Shown here: one piece after another, positions 7,128 through 10,255 of the stretch
How positions within the stretch are numbered: position 1 is the first letter of the stretch
How the letters are laid out: every line of letters begins with the position of its first letter
Assembly: GCA_002367255.1 (NCBI GenBank)
Contig: DFBD01000203.1
Coordinates: 2,618 to 12,872, forward strand
Direction: 5' to 3'
Length of the DNA stretch: 10,255 nt
Source of the DNA: Rhodobacterales bacterium UBA3089
Lineage (GTDB): Bacteria; Pseudomonadota; Alphaproteobacteria; Rhodobacterales; Rhodobacteraceae
Notes under the pieces: model-generated
The model's database searches: none
Told to the model about the DNA's origin: nothing
What the model saw: the letters and a program-made list of their open reading frames with translations, nothing else
Position numbers and translations under genes: made by a program

Positions 7128-7606
7128 TGCTGAAGCTCGCCCGAACCATTCATTTCGATGATTCCGATCAGCAGGTCTTCGCCCGCCCCGCCACCACCGG
7201 CGAATGGGCCGTTAGTGGCGGTTTCGAGTTCTCGAACTGGACCGACTCAGATCTGACCGGCAAAGCCCGTCAGGCGTTTGCCAACGGCTGGATGGGGGTT
7301 GGCTCGTTTGGCCGCGCAACTTTCGTTGCCGTGGCCCAGATCGAGGAAGCTGAGATCACAGAGGCCACACAAGCCCTCGCAGATCACATGCTGGAAATCT
7401 ACGGCGCCCCCTCGCCCGAGATAGCCTATGTTGCCGCCTCCCATGAAATCGAGTTCATGCAGGAACTGTGCGAAGACCAAGACCCCAACACCCTGCTAGC
7501 CATTAACCGCGAGCTAACCGAGGCGGGCGTCAAAGAACAATTCCGTGCCATCAAACCGCAGGATGCAGACATCGCACAGGTTGCTGTTCACGCTACCGAG
7601 GACTAG
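7127..7606 (+). CDS. DUF6505 family protein
   Basis: A 159-residue soluble protein resembling DUF6505, a small family encoded next to the BPL-like gene in formate dehydrogenase neighbourhoods. Recognisable segments are LARTIHFDDSDQQVFARPA at the start, GEWAVSGGFEFSNW, KARQAFANGWMGVGSFGR, and IEFMQELCEDQDPNTLLAINREL. There are no transmembrane segments, signal or metal motifs. Its start overlaps the previous stop by one base (TGATG), so it is translationally coupled and last in the mrp operon. No terminator is seen after it; its final 14 nt overlap, on the opposite strand, the end of the tungstate-protein remnant. The biochemical role is unknown. The family name is from memory of neighbourhood and sequence pattern. 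Confidence 0.7.
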   Translation: MLKLARTIHFDDSDQQVFARPATTGEWAVSGGFEFSNWTDSDLTGKARQAFANGWMGVGSFGRATFVAVAQIEEAEITEATQALADHMLEIYGAPSPEIAYVAASHEIEFMQELCEDQDPNTLLAINRELTEAGVKEQFRAIKPQDADIAQVAVHATED

Positions 7607-7758
7607 CGTTGGGGAAAAACAACTGCGGCCCCTCGACCAAGTAACCGCCAATCAGTTCCCGCCCATGCGCAGAGAGCATCCAGTCGATAAAAACCTATCG
7701 CCTACAGCGTTAACGTGCGGGATCACTCCTGCCATGAAACTGAAAACGGCCGCATAAT
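7593..7758 (-). pseudogene. C-terminal remnant of a tungstate ABC transporter substrate-binding protein (TupA-like), frameshifted
   Basis: Reading the minus strand, the frame ending at 7593 gives FIDWMLSAHGRELIGGYLV followed by EGPQLFFPNASPR and a stop. This resembles the C-terminus of TupA-type tungstate-binding proteins (FIDW-L-S-xxG...GQQLFFPNA). Immediately upstream an in-frame TAG interrupts it, but a different frame continues the similarity as GVIPHVNAVGDRF, so a frameshift lies at the five-T run (7693-7689 on the minus strand). Nothing of the remaining protein is present beyond about 7758, where the recombinase remnant begins. No start codon with a ribosome binding site exists. A tungstate uptake gene beside a Mo/W formate dehydrogenase is biologically sensible. 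Assignment rests on about 50 residues, so another periplasmic binding protein of the same fold is possible. Confidence 0.6.
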
Positions 7759-7779
7759 TCTATTAGCAGATCCCATTAA

Positions 7780-8952
7780 AAATGGGGAGATTACCGCAGG
7801 ACGTTAACGATAAACGTAAAAGAAGCGAAAGCAATCGGTATTATTTACGATCTATACCTCGAGCATGGATCCATTCGCGAAGTGAAAGAACATGCCGAAA
7901 TACTGGATCTTCGTACAAAGCGGCGAGTTACCAAATTGGGCAAACAACAGGGTGGCATCCTATTTGGGCGCGGACATCTTTACCAAATCCTGGGTAACCC
8001 GATTTATGCTGGAAAAATCCGGCATCGCAGACAAGTATTTGAGGGAAAACATCCCGCGATCATTGATCCCGATATTTGGGAAGACGTACAAAAAAGGCTC
8101 ATTGCGGCATCCGGTAGGGCGAGAGGACAGGTGAATGCTGCGCATCCCTCTGAGCTTGCCGGAAAGCTATATGACGAGACAGGGGATCGACTTACACCTA
8201 GCCACGCTAACAAGAATGGCAAGCGGCTACGGTATTACGTCTCGCGACGACTTGTGATCGACACAACCGAAAAGCATCCTGATGCTTGGCGACTGCCCGC
8301 ACCGCAGTTGGAACATGTAATTGCGCGTGCTGCTAGCGAGCATCTTGCCAGTCAAGGCGTTCTCCCAATTCTAGTAGACGGGTTAAAGGCAACAGAAGTT
8401 ACCTGCCTAGACAAAAAGCTCAGATTGCTTGCACGAATGTTCTTAAGCCAAAAAACAGTGCAGGGTTGGAGCAACCTGATCGAAAAAACAGATATAGCAT
8501 CAGGGCACCTGACAATCACGCTAGATGCAACCGCCATAGCCGAACACCTTGACTTGCCGCTCAAACGCCTCTCACCTGATGCTCTACTAATATCAAAGCC
8601 ATTCCAGCTTCGCCGACGAGGCATAGAAACAAAGATCATTCTTGGCAACGCTATTCCTGAAGTTGACCAAACCCTAATCCGGAACATCGTTAAAGCGATG
8701 GAGTGGTATGACGCGGTAAAAAACAGTAAAACATTTGCCAAAATCGCTGCGCAAGCAGGCGTTTCAACGGACCGCGTTCGAAGTGTAATCGGCCTGGCTT
8801 TTTTAGCTCCCGATATTATCGAACAGATCGTCAGCGGGAAACTGCCGTTGCATATGACTTCTGATTTTCTGATAAAGACCGGCATTCCATCAGACTGGAA
8901 TGCGCAGCGCGAAATGCTCGCCAGTGTGAATGCCAGAACCATTCGCGAGTAA
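7780..8952 (+). pseudogene. Large serine recombinase, 5'-truncated (catalytic domain missing)
   Basis: An open frame of 390 codons carries the recombinase domain and C-terminal region of a large serine recombinase. Family features are LTINVKEAKAIGIIYDLYLE, then GSIREV, GHLYQILGNPIYAGKIRHR, EGKHPAIIDPDIWEDVQ, DRLTPSHANKNGKRLRYYVS and RRLV. The tail has a helix-turn-helix-like FAKIAAQAGVSTDRVRSVI, FLAPDIIEQIVSGK and IPSDWNAQREML, as in alphaproteobacterial members. The N-terminal resolvase domain with the nucleophilic Ser and its Arg residues, about 150-200 residues, is absent: an in-frame TAA at 7777-7779 closes the frame and upstream sequence is unrelated. A later GTG at 7882 could start a 356-residue protein, which would also lack the catalytic domain. 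It has no Cys-rich zinc ribbon, as in some subfamilies. It cannot recombine DNA alone. Confidence 0.85.
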
Positions 8953-9129
8953 TTACCGACATCAAAACTGGCAATGTAGGACTGTCGCGACCCTCTCGCT
9001 CAAACTCATCGGCAACAATTTGCCACAAGCTTTCTACAAAACTCGACCCTTGAAAACGCCAAGAGAGATAAACCCGAGAATCTCGCTATATTACCAACCT
9101 AATATGCGTCTCTTATGGAACCCACCACT

Positions 9130-9159
9130 CGTAAGTCACTGTAATTGCGAGCACTTACG
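9130..9159. repeat. Inverted repeat CGTAAGT / ACTTACG with a third CGTAAG copy
   Basis: Perfect 7-bp arms CGTAAGT (9130-9136) and ACTTACG (9153-9159) are separated by 16 bp, and a further direct CGTAAG lies at 9161-9166. It lies about 180 bp downstream of the recombinase remnant. It could be a protein-binding site or part of an attachment region; no function is established. Confidence 0.4.
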
Positions 9160-9239
9160 GCGTAAGATTAAAAGCGGTGTAATATCAGTATGTTAGTGGC
9201 GGTGCTGTTAGTCTGGATCGAACCAGTCTCTCGACAGAC

Positions 9240-9409
9240 TTTCCCTGCTAACAGGGAAATTACAGGGAAAAATTGCGATGATGAGCCATAATTCAGTAAA
9301 ATCATTCGTATTTTTGATGTGATTACAGAGAGTTATTGATGAATTCCCTAACATAATTAACAGGGAAATAATTAAAAATATCAGGGAACAAATTTTGCAT
9401 AACAGGGAA
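9240..9409. repeat. Helically phased CAGGGAA repeat array with flanking inverted copies
   Basis: Five direct copies of CAGGGAA begin at 9252, 9263, 9361, 9382 and 9403. The steps within clusters are 11, 21 and 21 bp, that is, one or two helical turns. An inverted copy, TTTCCCTG (9240-9247), pairs with CAGGGAAA (9252-9259) across CTAA as a perfect 8-bp-arm hairpin. A second inverted copy, TTCCCT (9344-9349), faces the copy at 9361. The same-face spacing resembles iterons or recombinase accessory sites. It lies between a recombinase remnant and a toxin-antitoxin operon. From memory, similar CAGGGAA-rich tracts recur in alphaproteobacterial accessory DNA, but I cannot confirm this here. Confidence 0.65.
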
Positions 9410-9591
9410 GCTTTAGATGCGAAACGGTGCTTGGGCGGTGAAATTCTAACATTCCATGGAGAACACGCATATCACCAGGTTTGCCTAGAAAAGATGGTCA
9501 AGATCGGGCAAGAAATCACGATTATTTAAGCGTCTTTTCTTTCTTAGTTCGGTATTTTTGTGGGCTATAGAGAGCTAAAGACTCCAACATG

Positions 9592-9936
9592 TTAAAGCCC
9601 AAAATCTTCACGAAACCTTTCAATCTGATGCATCCGATCGTGTAAAATCGTTACAACGCCTATGTCACCATTGACAAGTTTTTTCCAGTAGACGAAGTGC
9701 TTCTCATAGCGAAAAAAGAACCCTTCGATACCAAATTCTGCCGGGACAGGTCGCGACATCACCTCGTGCGTCACAATTTTATCGAAAGCTTCGAAAAGAC
9801 CTGTGATGTAGGTGTCAGCCTGATCCGGGCCCCAACGGTCGCGGGTGTATTGATAGATTTCATCAATACGAAACGAAGCCCCTTCCTGAACGCGCACATT
9901 TGCCAAAGACTCAAACCTTGTTTCGCGCGATGACAT
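9592..9936 (-). CDS. ParE/RelE-family toxin of a type II toxin-antitoxin system
   Basis: A protein of up to 114 residues with the ParE/RelE pattern: FRIDEIYQYTRDRWGPDQAD near the start, then YITGLFEAFDKI, FGIEGFFFRYEKHFVYWK and, at the end, GVVTILHDRMHQIERF. ParE toxins act on DNA gyrase while RelE relatives cleave mRNA at the ribosome; the pairing with a ParD-like antitoxin favours ParE, but the target is not shown by sequence. The ATG at 9936 overlaps the antitoxin gene by 26 nt. TTG at 9906, with AAGG 9 nt upstream and just past the antitoxin stop, or GTG at 9897, would give 104 or 101 residues, closer to the usual ParE length. It is expressed after the antitoxin from one leftward operon. 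The C-terminus appears intact (FREDFGL). Confidence 0.85.
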   Translation of the reverse strand: MSSRETRFESLANVRVQEGASFRIDEIYQYTRDRWGPDQADTYITGLFEAFDKIVTHEVMSRPVPAEFGIEGFFFRYEKHFVYWKKLVNGDIGVVTILHDRMHQIERFREDFGL

Positions 9937-10165
9937 CCGTGGCTGAAAGCGGTGCATAGCTGGAATCCGGCGCAGCAAACGCGCGCGCCAATTCCGCCTT
10001 GAGGCGATCAAACGATTGTCTGTCCACACGCTCCTTGTCGCGGCGGATGAGATCACGGATGTATTCGCTCACGTTTTCGTAAGAGCCTGCCTCTCCGGTA
10101 TTCGCTGAAACGTATTCACTAAGCGCGCCGCTCAGCCGGACTGTCATGGTCGTAGTACTTGGCAT
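9911..10165 (-). CDS. ParD-like ribbon-helix-helix antitoxin
   Basis: An 84-residue antitoxin. The N-terminal half is a ribbon-helix-helix DNA-binding domain: the strand TMTVRLSGALSEYV (6-19) followed by the ParD-like AGSYENVSEYIRDLIRRDKE (26-45). The C-terminal half (about 46-84, ending in ATDVIARNKV) is the toxin-wrapping tail. It is cytoplasmic, neutralises the toxin encoded next, and in this family represses its own promoter. The ATG at 10165 is supported by GGAG 8 nt upstream; a later in-frame ATG (10147) has none. The gene overlaps the toxin reading frame by 26 nt if the toxin starts at 9936. Such modules are frequent on islands and plasmids, consistent with the mobile remnants to the left. 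Confidence 0.87.
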   Translation of the reverse strand: MPSTTTMTVRLSGALSEYVSANTGEAGSYENVSEYIRDLIRRDKERVDRQSFDRLKAELARAFAAPDSSYAPLSATDVIARNKV

Positions 10166-10192
10166 GTGTTAATCTCCATTACCTCTGTATTC

Positions 10193-10220
10193 AATATAAC
10201 CAAAAATGCACACACCGCAA
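10193..10220 (-). promoter_or_regulatory. Sigma-70-type promoter for the toxin-antitoxin operon
   Basis: On the minus strand TTGCGG (10220-10215) and TATATT (10198-10193) are separated by 16 bp, close to the -35/-10 consensus. The predicted start lies about 20 nt before the antitoxin ATG and leaves GGAG in the leader. Autoregulation by the antitoxin is expected from the family; no clear operator repeat was identified. Confidence 0.55.
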
Positions 10221-10230
10221 GAGGCCGACC

Positions 10231-10242
10231 GACGGTGCCGTC
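10231..10242. repeat. Short palindrome GACGG-TG-CCGTC upstream of the antitoxin promoter
   Basis: Perfect 5-bp arms with a 2-bp centre lie about 10 bp upstream of the predicted -35 element. It could be a regulator site for the toxin-antitoxin operon or the stem of a terminator from the neighbouring locus to the right; no T-run follows. Low information content means chance is possible. Confidence 0.3.
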
Positions 10243-10255
10243 AGACTAATTCGAA

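Larger units (their letters stand above)
8953..9591. other. AT-rich gene-free stretch between the recombinase remnant and the toxin-antitoxin genes
   Basis: About 640 bp, clearly more AT-rich than the formate dehydrogenase region. It holds a 7-bp-arm inverted repeat (9130-9159), a direct repeat of TGTTAGT (9191-9197 and 9206-9212), an imperfect hairpin around CTGG-ATCGAA-CCAG (9214-9227), and the CAGGGAA array (9240-9409). Short frames exist on both strands near 8953-9090, including a minus-strand one reading SLWQIVADEFEREGRD (about 9040-8993), but none has a start with a convincing ribosome binding site. I see no complete gene. Confidence 0.6.

Noticed and set aside
7607..7640. Intrinsic terminator after the DUF6505 gene
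   Set aside because: GGGG and CCCC are present but separated without a compact stem, and there is no T-run.
8352..8942. 196-codon minus-strand open frame opposite the recombinase
   Set aside because: The plus-strand frame matches a large serine recombinase C-terminus throughout, so this is a shadow.
9190..9240. tRNA 3'-end remnant on the minus strand (CTGGTTCGATCCAG resembles a T-arm)
   Set aside because: The loop is one base short and the fifth stem pair is mismatched; no acceptor, anticodon or D-arm could be assembled around it.
9240..9409. CRISPR array
   Set aside because: The repeated unit is only 7-8 bp with irregular clusters and no unique spacers of constant length.

Overview
The window looks like a chromosomal segment of a Rhodobacterales (Roseobacter-type) alphaproteobacterium. 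This rests on family-level recognition of the gene set (DUF3305/DUF3306 with a Tat-exported formate dehydrogenase, Mrp, a DUF4444 BPL-like protein, DUF6505) and on the GC-rich codon usage of positions 1-7606. No rRNA, complete tRNA or CRISPR array was seen.

Positions 1-2849 (minus strand) carry the front of a respiratory formate dehydrogenase locus. In transcription order it runs DUF3305 (2849-2292), DUF3306 (2295-1684), a TorD-family chaperone (1552-935), a very small Tat-signal protein (895-707), and the catalytic alpha subunit (605 to beyond the window edge). The alpha subunit has a twin-arginine signal, a [4Fe-4S] motif, and Cys rather than selenocysteine as the probable Mo/W ligand. Diverging from it across an 88-bp intergenic region with an 8-bp inverted repeat is a 657-residue polyferredoxin (2938-4911), followed by a possible 75-residue single-pass membrane protein.

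Positions 5317-7606 (plus strand) form a tightly coupled three-gene operon: Mrp/NBP35 Fe-S carrier ATPase, a biotin/lipoate-ligase-fold protein lacking the expected catalytic residues, and a DUF6505 protein. Both junctions are TGATG overlaps. A reasonable inference is that these genes assist Fe-S or cofactor maturation of the dehydrogenase.

From about 7593 the ordered locus ends in a scar. A minus-strand C-terminal remnant of what looks like the tungstate-binding protein TupA meets, head to head, a plus-strand large serine recombinase that has lost its catalytic N-terminus. Both 5' ends are missing at the same junction (about 7740-7780), which one deletion would explain. Then comes a roughly 640-bp AT-rich gene-free stretch with short inverted repeats and a helically phased array of CAGGGAA motifs, followed by a ParD/ParE-type toxin-antitoxin operon (10165-9592, minus strand) with a recognisable promoter. 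This right-hand third reads as a decayed integrative element or genomic-island edge beside a tungsten/molybdenum formate dehydrogenase locus.
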